From the NCBI GenBank assembly GCA_963755375.1, contig CAVWKG010000016.1, positions 2,108,001-2,172,000 on the forward strand: 64,000 nt of DNA. The letters run 5' to 3'. This DNA is from Bog-473 sp963755375. Lineage in GTDB: Bacteria; Actinomycetota; Acidimicrobiia; Acidimicrobiales; RAAP-2. The translations under genes and the position numbers were made by a program. Shown one piece after another: positions 35,299 to 43,122 of this stretch. Within the stretch, counting starts at the first letter, position 1. Every line of letters begins with the position of its first letter. The notes under the pieces were generated by a model. The model was not told the origin of the DNA. It did no database searches and saw nothing but the letters and a program-made list of their open reading frames with translations.

Positions 35299-36227
35299 TC
35301 ACGCCCACGGGGGCGGCCCGACCTCGATCCGGCTGAGCGAGGACCGCACGCGGCCGAAGCGGCCGTCGTCGTCCGACCACTGCCTTCTGGCCTCGGTGAC
35401 CTCCTCGCGGGTGCGCCCGACGAAGTTCCACCACATGAGGAGGGCCTCGGGGAACGGCACGCCTCCGAGCAGCAGGGCGCGTGCCGGCGCATCCACCACG
35501 AACCGGCACTCGTCCCGACCCAACCCGAGATAGCCCAGGACGCCCGGCTCCACCGCCGTGCCGTCCACCGTGACCCTGCCCTCGAGTACCACCAGCGCGT
35601 GCTCGTAGGCAGCTCGGAGTGGAACCACCGTGCTCGGCCCCTGCAGCGTCAGTTCGACCCCACGTGCTCGGTGTCGCGCCGCGCCGGCGAGGCCGCCCCG
35701 GCGAAATCACCGACGAGGACGGTCCCCTCGGCGCGGTCGAGCTCGAGGCGCGGCAGCTCGGCACGATGCTCGAAGGCCGCCGGCCCATCCCTGGTCCCCG
35801 CGGGTTGCGCCACCCAGAGCTGGACCGCGTGGACCTCCCCGGCGCGGGCGGGTTCCTCCTCGGCATGGGACACCCCGTGGCCCGCGGTCATGAGGTTCAA
35901 CTGGCCGGGACGGATCAGCTGCTCGGAGCCCAGGCTGTCGAGATGGAGGAGCTCACCCGCCAGCAGCCACGTCACGGTCTGGAGGCCCATGTGGGGATGC
36001 GGTCCGATGCCGAACGCCGCACGCGGCTCGACCGGGACGGGGCCGGCATGATCGACGAAGCACCAGGAGTCCACCGTCCGGCGCGGCCGTTGCGGCAGGA
36101 CCCGGCGTACCGGCAGCGAGCCCACCCGGGCGAGGCGCCCCGGAGTGACGTCGACGACCGGGCCGTCGGCCCGGGCCGCTGCCCGGGGCACCGGGGTGGC
36201 GTCGTCGGTGGCGACGGGTCCGCTCAT
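35299..36227 (-). CDS. Pirin-family cupin, one frameshift
   Basis: About 309 residues from ATG 36227. The N-terminal cupin has the complete metal-ligand set: GIGPHPHMGLQTVTWLL (two His) and MTAGHGVSHAEEEP (His and Glu). The C-terminal cupin is in another frame and reads VPLRAAYEHALVVLEG...LLLGGVPFPEALLMWWNFVGRTREEV. One base is missing near 35658-35661, between TEHVG and VELTLQGPSTVVP. Repair yields a complete two-domain pirin. Pirins bind Fe and act as quercetinase-like dioxygenases or redox-sensing regulators. Divergent from the small GNAT, with the 21-bp-phased repeats between them. Confidence 0.88.
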
Positions 36228-36236
36228 GCTTCTGGT

Positions 36237-36276
36237 TCCTACACCTTCAGGGCGGCTTCCCACACCTTTAGGGTGG
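36237..36276. promoter_or_regulatory. Two 19-bp direct repeats phased 21 bp (putative tandem operator)
   Basis: TCCTACACCTTCAGGGCGG (36237-36255) and TCCCACACCTTTAGGGTGG (36258-36276) match at 16 of 19 positions and repeat every 21 bp, i.e. two helical turns. They fill the spacer between divergent pirin (start 36227) and the small acetyltransferase (start 36315). The regulator is not identified. Confidence 0.55.
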
Positions 36277-36314
36277 CAGGGAGAGGACCGCCGCGACCGG
36301 ACCGGGAGGCACCC

Positions 36315-36635
36315 ATGACGATCCCCACCAACGAGGCGCCGGTCGTCGACGACGCGGCCGCCAGCCGCTTCGTCATCAGAGACGGTGGCGCCGAGGCCGA
36401 GCTCGTCTATGCCCTCGAGGGCGACCGGATCCTGCTGGTCCACACCAGTGTCCCTGAGGAATGGGGCGGGCTGGGCCTCGGCGGCCGCCTGGTCCGCGCC
36501 GCCCTGGAGCGAGCCGAGAGCAACGGGCTGACAGTGGTGCCCTGGTGCCCCTTCGCCCGGCGCTGGCTGCGCGACCACCCGGACGCAGCCGCTGCGGTCA
36601 CGATCGACTGGGGGACGCCACGCCTCCCGTCCTGA
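36315..36635 (+). CDS. Small GNAT-type acetyltransferase (YjdJ/COG2388-like)
   Basis: 106 residues. ATG 36315 follows GGGAGG (36304-36309). SRFVIRDGGAEAELVYALEG, then LLVHTSVPEEWGGLGLGGRLVRAALERAESNGLTVVPWCPF is the short acetyl-CoA-binding GNAT domain, with WGGLGLGGRLV as the pyrophosphate loop. Substrate unknown. Pirin and this gene are both flanked by the phased repeats and may be co-regulated. Confidence 0.85.
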   Translation: MTIPTNEAPVVDDAAASRFVIRDGGAEAELVYALEGDRILLVHTSVPEEWGGLGLGGRLVRAALERAESNGLTVVPWCPFARRWLRDHPDAAAAVTIDWGTPRLPS

Positions 36636-36762
36636 GGCCTCCCGCTGGGGGCTGCGTCCGCAGGGGCGGCCCGACGTCCTGCTCTCGGCCTTGCACGGCC
36701 AATTTCCAAGGTGTAGCCCATATCGTGGGACTTTGCATTTTCGATGGAGAGGGCGCAACGGA

Positions 36763-36900
36763 GTGAGTGCGACACCACAGGACGAATCGGACGAGGTCGA
36801 GCCGGAGCGCGACGAGTACCTCGACGGGCAGGAAGAAGATTCGTTTCCCGCCTCTGACCCTCACTCCGACTGGTCGGGCCCCCGCCCGGAACCCGCATAG
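36763..36900 (+). CDS. Small acidic protein with SFPASDP motif
   Basis: 45 residues from GTG 36763: SATPQDESDEVEPERDEYLDG and an EEDSFPASDPHSDW tail. D/E-rich, no membrane or secretion signal. The SFPASDP motif recurs in small uncharacterised proteins of many bacteria. The gene lies just upstream of the cNMP-thioredoxin-reductase fusion (54 bp). No function can be assigned. Confidence 0.5.
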   Translation: MSATPQDESDEVEPERDEYLDGQEEDSFPASDPHSDWSGPRPEPA

Positions 36901-36953
36901 CGCAGCATTGACGCACGCCGTCCCGCCGGCAGAGGCCCTGAGGAGACCCGACG

Positions 36954-38597
36954 ATGGCCGATGATCTGGACACAGCATTTCCGACGCTGACCGAGGCCGA
37001 CATGGCGGTCTTGGACGAGCTGGGGACGCGGCGACCGGTCGCCGCCGACGAGTACCTGTTCCGCGAAGGTGACGTGACCTACGACTTCCACGTCGTGGTG
37101 TCGGGGAAGATCGAGATCGTGACCCACGACGGGACCGAGGAACAGATCGTCGCGGAGCACGGACCAGGCAAGTTCATCGGGGAGCTCAACCTGCTCACCG
37201 GCATGCGGGTGTTCGTATCCGCCCGCGCCGTGGAGGCCGGTGAGGTGATCGTGGTCCCGCGGGACGCGTTGCGGCGGCTCATCGCCACCAGCCCCGGGCT
37301 CGGTGACACGATCCTGACCGCCTTGATGGCCCGGCGCTCCGTGCTCCTCAGCGGCGCGTCGGCCACGCTGCGGATCATCGGGTCCCGCTTCTGTCCGGAC
37401 TGCCAGCAGCTGCGCGAGTTCGTGGCTCGTTGCGGCATCCCCTACGAGTGGCTCGACCCGGACAGCGATCCCACCGTGGAGGCCCTCCTGGAGCAGTTCG
37501 GAATCGACCCCGGCGAGCTGCCCGTCGTCATCACCTCGGGATCGGTCCTGCGGCGCCCCACCCCCGGCTCCCTGGCCGAGTACCTGGGGCTCACGGTCCA
37601 GAGCCTGCCCGATCGCTGCTTCGACCTGGTTGTCGTGGGCGGCGGTCCTGCCGGCCTGGCGGCCTCCGTCTACGGCGCCTCCGAGGGACTGCGCACGCTC
37701 GGCCTCGAGAAGTTCGCCGTGGGCGGCCAGGCGGGATCGAGCTCGCGGATCGAGAACTACCTCGGCTTCCCGACCGGGATCTCGGGCGGCGACCTGACGC
37801 GGCGGGCCATGATCCAGGCGGAGAAGTTCGGAGCCTCCCTCACCGCCCCGTGTGAGGCCACGTCGCTGCGCGAGGAGGCGGGCCACCTGATCCTCGGGCT
37901 CTCCGACGGCACCGAGTTGGCCGCCCGGGCCGTCATCGTCGCCAGCGGTGCCCGCTACCGGCGTCTCGCCGTGGACCGGCTCGAGGAGTTCGAGGGCACC
38001 AGCGTGTACTACGCGGCCACGGAGATGGAGCGTCGCCAATGCGGTCCTGAACCGGTGATCGTCGTCGGGGGGGGCAACTCGGCCGGGCAGGCGGCGATGT
38101 TCCTCTCTGACACATGCTCCTCGGTGACCATCGTCATCCGCGCCGCCGACCTCGGGAAGAGCATGTCGCGCTACCTCACCGACCGCATCGACAGGCACCC
38201 TCGCATCAGTGTGCGGACGGAGGCGCAGATCACCCGACTCGTGGGCCACCAGGACCTGGAGGCGGTCGAGATCACCGACATGGCCGGGGCGAAGGAGGTC
38301 CCCTGCACGGGGCTCTTCTCCTTCATCGGGGCCGACCCGTCCTCGGACTGGATCTCCGGGTGCGCCGCGCTCGACAGTCGCGGCTTCGTCCTGACGGACC
38401 GCGCCCTGAACGCCGAAGACCTCGACGAGCGTTGGGCCGCCCAGAACCGCCTCCCGCTGCCCTTCGAGACGAGCCATCCCGGGCTATTCGCCGTCGGCGA
38501 TGTGCGTTCGGGCTCCACCAAGCGGGTGGCGGGCGCCGTCGGCGAGGGGTCGGCCTGCGTCGGCGCCGTGCACCAGTACCTGAGCTTCGGGCACTGA
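36954..38597 (+). CDS. cNMP-binding / glutaredoxin-like / thioredoxin-reductase-like fusion
   Basis: 547 residues from ATG 36954. Residues 10-130 form a cNMP-binding beta-roll (FREGDVTYDFHVVVSGKIEI, then KFIGELNLLTGMRVF). The Glu of the GE(L) motif is there, but the Arg of the phosphate cassette is shifted, so nucleotide binding is unproven. Residues 140-215 are glutaredoxin/thioredoxin-like, with the redox pair FCPDCQQLREF (Cys near 147 and 150). From 224 on there is an FAD/NADPH reductase: LVVVGGGPAGLAAS, AVGGQAGSSSRIENYLGFP, VIVVGGGNSAGQAAMF and GLFAVGDVRSGSTKR. The CATC disulfide of normal thioredoxin reductase is replaced (GTSVYYAATEM). The fused CPDC domain may take over that role. Confidence 0.9.
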   Translation: MADDLDTAFPTLTEADMAVLDELGTRRPVAADEYLFREGDVTYDFHVVVSGKIEIVTHDGTEEQIVAEHGPGKFIGELNLLTGMRVFVSARAVEAGEVIVVPRDALRRLIATSPGLGDTILTALMARRSVLLSGASATLRIIGSRFCPDCQQLREFVARCGIPYEWLDPDSDPTVEALLEQFGIDPGELPVVITSGSVLRRPTPGSLAEYLGLTVQSLPDRCFDLVVVGGGPAGLAASVYGASEGLRTLGLEKFAVGGQAGSSSRIENYLGFPTGISGGDLTRRAMIQAEKFGASLTAPCEATSLREEAGHLILGLSDGTELAARAVIVASGARYRRLAVDRLEEFEGTSVYYAATEMERRQCGPEPVIVVGGGNSAGQAAMFLSDTCSSVTIVIRAADLGKSMSRYLTDRIDRHPRISVRTEAQITRLVGHQDLEAVEITDMAGAKEVPCTGLFSFIGADPSSDWISGCAALDSRGFVLTDRALNAEDLDERWAAQNRLPLPFETSHPGLFAVGDVRSGSTKRVAGAVGEGSACVGAVHQYLSFGH

Positions 38598-38634
38598 CCC
38601 TCGCCCTTTCGGTACCGTCGCGGAGCCGGCGGGC

Positions 38635-39336
38635 TCAGGTCCGGTCGAAGAACTCGATCAGAGACGCGGCCACCTGGTCGGCGTGGGTGAGGATGCCGAT
38701 GTGCCCGGAACCGGCAACCTCGCGGTAGTCGCACCCGGGGATGGCCTCGGCCGCCAGACGGGCGTAGCGCGGTGGCGAATCGACGTCGTGCTCGAAGGCC
38801 AGCACGAGGCAGGGGACGCGCACCTCGGGCCACCGCGTGGTGCGGGCCGGGTCGGTCGACCAGGCGAGCGCGGCCTCGTACTGGCCCAGGCGCCCGGGGT
38901 TGGGCCACACCGGCAGGTCGCCCATCATGGAGAGCCAGAGGCTGACGACGTCGTTGTCCTGGATGTCGGCGATCGGCAGGTAGCGCAGGGTCTCCGTGGC
39001 GTAGAAGAGCGGGGGCAGGTCGTAGTCGAGGCGGGCCAGGTCGCGTTCGACGGTCGTGATGGCCACCTCCCAGGCCGTCGGCGCGTTGGCGCTCCCCATC
39101 AGCGCGGCGGACCGCACGCGCCCGGGCTGGTCGAGCACCAGGGTCTCGGCGATCCACCCGCCCATGGAGTGGCCGGCGATGCGCACGGGCTCGCCCCAGC
39201 CCAGATGGTCGAGCAAGGCGAGGGTGTCGGCGGCCATGCCTTCCACGCTGTAGGGCGCGGGCGGCGAGGAGGACGGTTCCACGCCCCGGTTGTCGAAGGT
39301 GGCGACGCGGTAGCCCGCGGCGACGAGAGACGGCAC
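38635..39336 (-). CDS. Alpha/beta hydrolase
   Basis: At least 233 residues. The nucleophile elbow is RIAGHSMGGWIAE (Ser), and ATFDNRGVEPSSSP and the later GSGHIGILTHADQV, with catalytic His, fit the family. The first start codon is GTG 39336, but the same frame stays open upstream and reads NGATLSYEVAGDGEPLLLIAG, the expected first strands and HG-type loop of the fold, up to about 39447. It has no standard start there. Either the true start is non-canonical or an indel hides it. The 3' end of the lyase overlaps that stretch. Confidence 0.82.
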   Translation of the reverse strand: MPSLVAAGYRVATFDNRGVEPSSSPPAPYSVEGMAADTLALLDHLGWGEPVRIAGHSMGGWIAETLVLDQPGRVRSAALMGSANAPTAWEVAITTVERDLARLDYDLPPLFYATETLRYLPIADIQDNDVVSLWLSMMGDLPVWPNPGRLGQYEAALAWSTDPARTTRWPEVRVPCLVLAFEHDVDSPPRYARLAAEAIPGCDYREVAGSGHIGILTHADQVAASLIEFFDRT

Positions 39337-39445
39337 CAGCGACAGGTGCCAGGCGATCGCCGGCTGGCCGCAGCCGGCGATGAGGAGGAGCGGCTCGCCG
39401 TCACCGGCTACTTCATAACTGAGCGTGGCGCCGTTGGCGCTGACC

Positions 39446-40405
39446 TCAGGGATGGAGTACCTCCGACAGCAGCTTCGGCGCCACGTTGCGCCCGGTCAAC
39501 AGCACGACAGTCTCCCTCCGGTCGGCGCCGGGGGTCACCACGCCGGCCCGCAGCGCGGCGACGCCGACGGCACCCGCGCCTTCCAGGACGAGGCCCATCT
39601 TCGAGGCCGAGTACGCCATGGCGGAGCGGATGTCGGCTTCGCTCACGGTCAGGACTTCGACACCGTGGGTGAGGGCGACGCCGACGGTCACCGCGCCGGG
39701 TTCGAGGTTGCCCGCCAGCCCGTCGGCCACGGTCGGCTCGACCTCGATCGGCACGATGGCCCCCGCCGCCAACGCCGTGCTCATGGAAGGCGAGGCCTCG
39801 GACTCGACCCCGACGATCCGGACGCCCGTGCCTTCCAGGCCGAGGATGACGCCCGCCAACAACCCCCCGCCCCCACAGGGCACGACCACCGTGCCGAGGT
39901 CGGGCACCTGCTCGACGAGCTCCCGGGCGATGGTCGCCTGGCCCGCGATGACGTCGGGGTCGTTGTAGGGCGACACGTAACGGCTCCCGTCGCCGGCCGC
40001 GAGCTCGAGGGCATGCGTCTCGGCCTCGCGGTAGCCCTCCCCGTGCAGGACGAGACGAACGTCGAACTGCTGGAGGGCCGACACCTTGGCCGCCGAGGCG
40101 CCCGTGGGCACGACGACGGTGACGGTGGAGCCGAGCTTCGACGCCGCGAAGGCCAGGCCGAGCCCGTGGTTGCCGGCGGACGAGGCGACGACGGCGCGGC
40201 CGGGGTCGTGCTCCAGCGTGGCCGAGACGGCGGCGAGCCCACCGCGGACCTTGAACGACCCGGTGGGCTGGACGGTCTCCACCTTGACCGACACGGTCGA
40301 CCCCAGCTGGGGAACGCCCACCACGGGCGTCACGGCCAGGAAGCGGCGCACCGCCTTCCATGCCGCTTCCCGCTGGGCGGGGCCGGGCACCTCCACGTCA
40401 CGCAC
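39446..40405 (-). CDS. Threonine ammonia-lyase / serine-threonine dehydratase family (PLP)
   Basis: 319 residues from GTG 40405, 30 bp from the divergent nagB start. PLP-binding Lys in TGSFKVRGGLAAV, phosphate cradle VVPCGGGGLLAGV, and ASSAGNHGLGLAFAASKLG, which places the substrate loop. LLTGRNVAPKLLSEVL ends the protein. It lacks a C-terminal ACT domain, so it resembles the catabolic TdcB or serine-racemase type rather than IlvA. Reaction: dehydration/deamination of threonine or serine, or racemisation in some relatives. Specificity is not settled. Confidence 0.9.
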   Translation of the reverse strand: MRDVEVPGPAQREAAWKAVRRFLAVTPVVGVPQLGSTVSVKVETVQPTGSFKVRGGLAAVSATLEHDPGRAVVASSAGNHGLGLAFAASKLGSTVTVVVPTGASAAKVSALQQFDVRLVLHGEGYREAETHALELAAGDGSRYVSPYNDPDVIAGQATIARELVEQVPDLGTVVVPCGGGGLLAGVILGLEGTGVRIVGVESEASPSMSTALAAGAIVPIEVEPTVADGLAGNLEPGAVTVGVALTHGVEVLTVSEADIRSAMAYSASKMGLVLEGAGAVGVAALRAGVVTPGADRRETVVLLTGRNVAPKLLSEVLHP

Positions 40406-40434
40406 CGGACCAGTCTGGCCGAGGCGCGCCTGGC

Positions 40435-41217
40435 ATGCTGAACGCCGTGCGGCCCGGGACCAGGACCATCGACCGCGCCACGGTAACGGTGCACGCCGAC
40501 GTGGCCGCCATGGCGCGCGCCGCGGCCGACGAGGCGCTCGGCGTGCTGCAGGCCGCCGTGGCGTCCCGCGGCGCGGCCCACGTGATGTTCGCCACCGGCA
40601 ACTCCCAGCTGGCCTTCGTGCACGCGCTCGTCGACGAGACCGAGGGCGTGCCCTGGGCCGACACCGTGGTCTTCCACATGGACGAGTACGTCGGGGTGAG
40701 ACCGGACCACCCGGCCGGTTTCCAGCGCTGGATTCGCGAGCGCGTCGTCGAGCCGGCCCACCCCAGGGCCGCCTACTACGTAGAGGGTCTGGGTGATGCC
40801 GAGGCCGAGTGCCGCCGCTACGCCGAACTCCTGCGGCAGCACCCACTCGACCTGTGCTGTCTCGGCGTGGGCGAGAACGGGCACCTGGCCTTCAACGACC
40901 CGCCGGTGGCCGACTTCGCCGACCCACTGGACGTCAAGGTGGTCGAGCTGGAGGCGGCCTGCCGTCTGCAGCAGGTCTACGAGGGCCACTTCCCCGGCCT
41001 CGACGCCGTCCCGGCGCACGCCATCACCGTGACCATCCCGGCCCTCCTGCGGGCCCGCCGCGTCCTCGCCATCGTCCCCGAGGCCCGCAAGGCGGTGCCG
41101 GTGGCAGGCGCCCTGGAAGGGCCGATCACCACGGCCTGCCCGGCCTCGGCGCTCCGGACGATCGCCCACGCCACCGTCCATCTCGAGCCCGAATCGGCGC
41201 GTCTGCTGGCGGACTGA
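40435..41217 (+). CDS. nagB: Glucosamine-6-phosphate deaminase/isomerase
   Basis: 260 residues from ATG 40435; GTG 40450 is possible. Motifs: FATGNSQLAFVHALV, VVFHMDEYVGV (catalytic Asp/Glu region), CCLGVGENGHLAFNDPP (ligand loop with His) and the terminal HAITVTIPALLRARRVLAIVPEARKA with the Lys. It converts glucosamine-6-phosphate to fructose-6-phosphate and ammonia for amino-sugar catabolism. No nagA or transporter is beside it. Divergent from the lyase and convergent with the DinB-like gene. Confidence 0.9.
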   Translation: MLNAVRPGTRTIDRATVTVHADVAAMARAAADEALGVLQAAVASRGAAHVMFATGNSQLAFVHALVDETEGVPWADTVVFHMDEYVGVRPDHPAGFQRWIRERVVEPAHPRAAYYVEGLGDAEAECRRYAELLRQHPLDLCCLGVGENGHLAFNDPPVADFADPLDVKVVELEAACRLQQVYEGHFPGLDAVPAHAITVTIPALLRARRVLAIVPEARKAVPVAGALEGPITTACPASALRTIAHATVHLEPESARLLAD

Positions 41218-41232
41218 GGGGGGCCTCGTCGT

Positions 41233-41250
41233 GGGGGTCTCAGGACCCCC
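41233..41250. terminator. Bidirectional terminator hairpin after nagB
   Basis: GGGGGTC (41233-41239) and GACCCCC (41244-41250) form a perfect 7-bp stem with a TCAG loop. It lies 15 bp after the nagB stop and covers the last codons of the convergent DinB-like gene. No U-tract. Confidence 0.5.
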
Positions 41251-41779
41251 GATGCCCGGTGACGTCGTAGAGGTGGTGGACTGGGTCGTGGAGCAAGTAG
41301 CGGCTGAACCCCGCGATGCTGAAGCGGGCGCCGTCGCTGCGCCGTCCTTTCCGGAGCCACTGCTCGCCGCGCACACCGTCGAAGGCCGCGGCCAAGCCGG
41401 TGGCGGCCTCGAGCAACTCCCGCGACACGGTGGCCGGATTTTGCTCGTGGTACCGCGCGTCGACCGCAGTCACGTCCTGGTCCCAGTTCGGGTACAGCGG
41501 GTCGTCCTCCCGCAGCATCAGATCGAGCCGGTCGTGGTACAGCCTGCAGACGTCGCGCACGTGGCAGGCGTACTCGAGCGGTGCCCAGCGGTCGTCGGCG
41601 GGACGCCGCATCACGTCGTCCGGCTGGCGCAGGACGCGCTCCCAGGCCGCCGCGTTGGCGCGCAACCGCGAGGCGACGGACTCGGGCGGTACCGCCGAGG
41701 CGTCAAACCCGCACTCTGGGCACGGGCGTTCGAGCACCCAGGTCCAGTCCTTGTCGTCGGGCACGATGGGCACGCTCAC
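41240..41779 (-). CDS. DinB-like (DinB/YfiT four-helix) protein
   Basis: 179 residues from GTG 41779. The putative metal ligands are spread as in DinB-type proteins: YACHVRDVCRLYHDRLDLML (His) and SRYLLHDPVHHLYDVTG (two His near the C-terminus). WAPLEYACHVRD is the family's WxxxEHLxHL block in altered form. The N-terminus contains ERPCPECGFDASAV, an added two-Cys knuckle. Many relatives are mycothiol/bacillithiol-dependent transferases or unknown. Its start overlaps the stop of a tiny upstream frame (GTGA). Confidence 0.78.
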   Translation of the reverse strand: MSVPIVPDDKDWTWVLERPCPECGFDASAVPPESVASRLRANAAAWERVLRQPDDVMRRPADDRWAPLEYACHVRDVCRLYHDRLDLMLREDDPLYPNWDQDVTAVDARYHEQNPATVSRELLEAATGLAAAFDGVRGEQWLRKGRRSDGARFSIAGFSRYLLHDPVHHLYDVTGHRGS

Positions 41780-41856
41780 TCCTGCCGGTCGCGAGGGAGC
41801 CAGGCCAGCACCTCGTCCGGGGCCATGGCCGCCACGCGGTCACGGTAGTGGGCCAT
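41776..41856 (-). CDS. Possible 26-residue leader or gene remnant
   Basis: ATG 41856 to TGA 41776-41778, overlapping the DinB-like GTG as GTGA. The peptide is AHYRDRVAAMAPDEVLAWLPRDRQE with a starting Met. The frame is open back to about 41945 without a start. It may be a translationally coupled small protein or the 3' remnant of a frameshifted gene. Between here and 42116 I see no other support for a gene. Confidence 0.25.
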   Translation of the reverse strand: MAHYRDRVAAMAPDEVLAWLPRDRQE

Positions 41857-42115
41857 TGCACCGGCCGTCAGGATCTCTCGTCCCTCGTCGGGCGATGTGT
41901 CGCGGTCGGGGGTGCCCCCGGCGCCGCTGGGCCCGGCCGCCGGTCACGCTCCGCTCCCGCGACACCATCAGCGCGGACGCCGAGCCGGTGACGACGAACC
42001 CACGGCAACCACATCGAACCCATCGGGCAACGGCGGGGCAATGGCAACTCCGTAGGTTTCCGGCACGGGGATCGGGGGTGCCGGGCTGGGGCCGCAGGCA
42101 CTGGAGGAGCGGCGC

Positions 42116-42838
42116 GTGACGACGGCGATTGCAACGGGGGAACTGGGCCTTCTCGCCCGGGAACCGACACCGCGCCGCAACCGACGTTCCTTGCTCAAGA
42201 GGGTTCTCATCATCACGGGGTCTGCGCTCGTGGCGCTCATCCTGCTCGTCGGTTCGTGGATCGGCATCAGTCTCTACCGCCTCGACCACGCGGTGCACCA
42301 CGTCGGGGTGCCGGCGTCGCTATTGGCCCGAGGCAAGAACGACCTGCTCACCATCGTGAAGGGCCCCGACCACAGCGAACAGGTCTTCGTCTTCCACAAC
42401 GTCGGGGGGCACACCAACGTCCTGCAGATCCCCAAGGCGCTGGGTCTCCCTCTCGAGGACGGCAGCACCGTCCCGCTCGCGACACTCAGCCTTCACTCGC
42501 CGTCCACGATCATCGCTGGGCTCGATCGCCTGGGCATCCCCGTGAGCCGCTACGTCGGCGTCGACCTGCACATGGTGAACCCGGCCTCGAACCTCGGCCA
42601 GCTCGCCACGGGGAAGCTGTCAGTGGGCTCCATGATGTCGGACCCGACCTCGGCCGGCTCGCTGCTCGAGCAGGTGGCCTCGCACATCTATCTCGGGCCC
42701 GGGACTCCGGTGTCCGCTGTCCTGTCCCTCATGAACGTGCCCACGGCCCATCCCGTCTCCGTCCCCACGGACAGGGACGTGCACGGAACCGTCGTGCTGG
42801 CCGCGGCGTTCGCCAACGTCCTGCGAGCCTTCTTGTAG
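42116..42838 (+). CDS. LCP-like (LytR-CpsA-Psr) membrane protein, divergent
   Basis: 240 residues from GTG 42116 with GGAGGAG upstream. One N-terminal helix (VLIITGSALVALILLVGSWIGIS) anchors an extracytoplasmic domain. KNDLLTIVKGP, then VFVFHNVGGHTNVLQIPKAL and DRLGIPVSRYVGVDLHMV follow the order seen in LCP wall-teichoic/arabinogalactan ligases. The arginine-containing RxDT motif that binds the lipid pyrophosphate is not found, and the protein is shorter than usual. Probably a degenerate or specialised LCP relative. The family call is moderate. Confidence 0.6.
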   Translation: MTTAIATGELGLLAREPTPRRNRRSLLKRVLIITGSALVALILLVGSWIGISLYRLDHAVHHVGVPASLLARGKNDLLTIVKGPDHSEQVFVFHNVGGHTNVLQIPKALGLPLEDGSTVPLATLSLHSPSTIIAGLDRLGIPVSRYVGVDLHMVNPASNLGQLATGKLSVGSMMSDPTSAGSLLEQVASHIYLGPGTPVSAVLSLMNVPTAHPVSVPTDRDVHGTVVLAAAFANVLRAFL

Positions 42839-43122
42839 TGGCGAGCGGGTAGTGGCGAGCGGGCGGGGGCGGGGCGGGAGCCGGCGGCGGGGCTGGCTGC
42901 ACCGCGCCGAGGACCGCGAGTCCGAGCGGTCAGCCGCCGGGCCGGACGTGGCCGGCGCCGACCGGGTTACAGGTGAAGGCGGCGCCGGTGGGGGCGGTGA
43001 GCCCGGCGCCCAGGAGACGCCGGCCTCCCTCGACCAGGTCCTCCGCAAGGCCGACGTCGCCCGGAGGGCAGAGCGCGATCCAGAGGGCTGAGGGCCTTCG
43101 GGGCGGAGTGCGCCCGGCTGCC

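Noticed and set aside
42852..43091. Short plus-strand frame after the LCP-like gene
   Set aside because: Gly/Arg/Ala-rich with no homology features or good start; the spacer is left without a gene. A minus-strand reading (EDLVEGGRRLLGAGL) was also seen but has no start.
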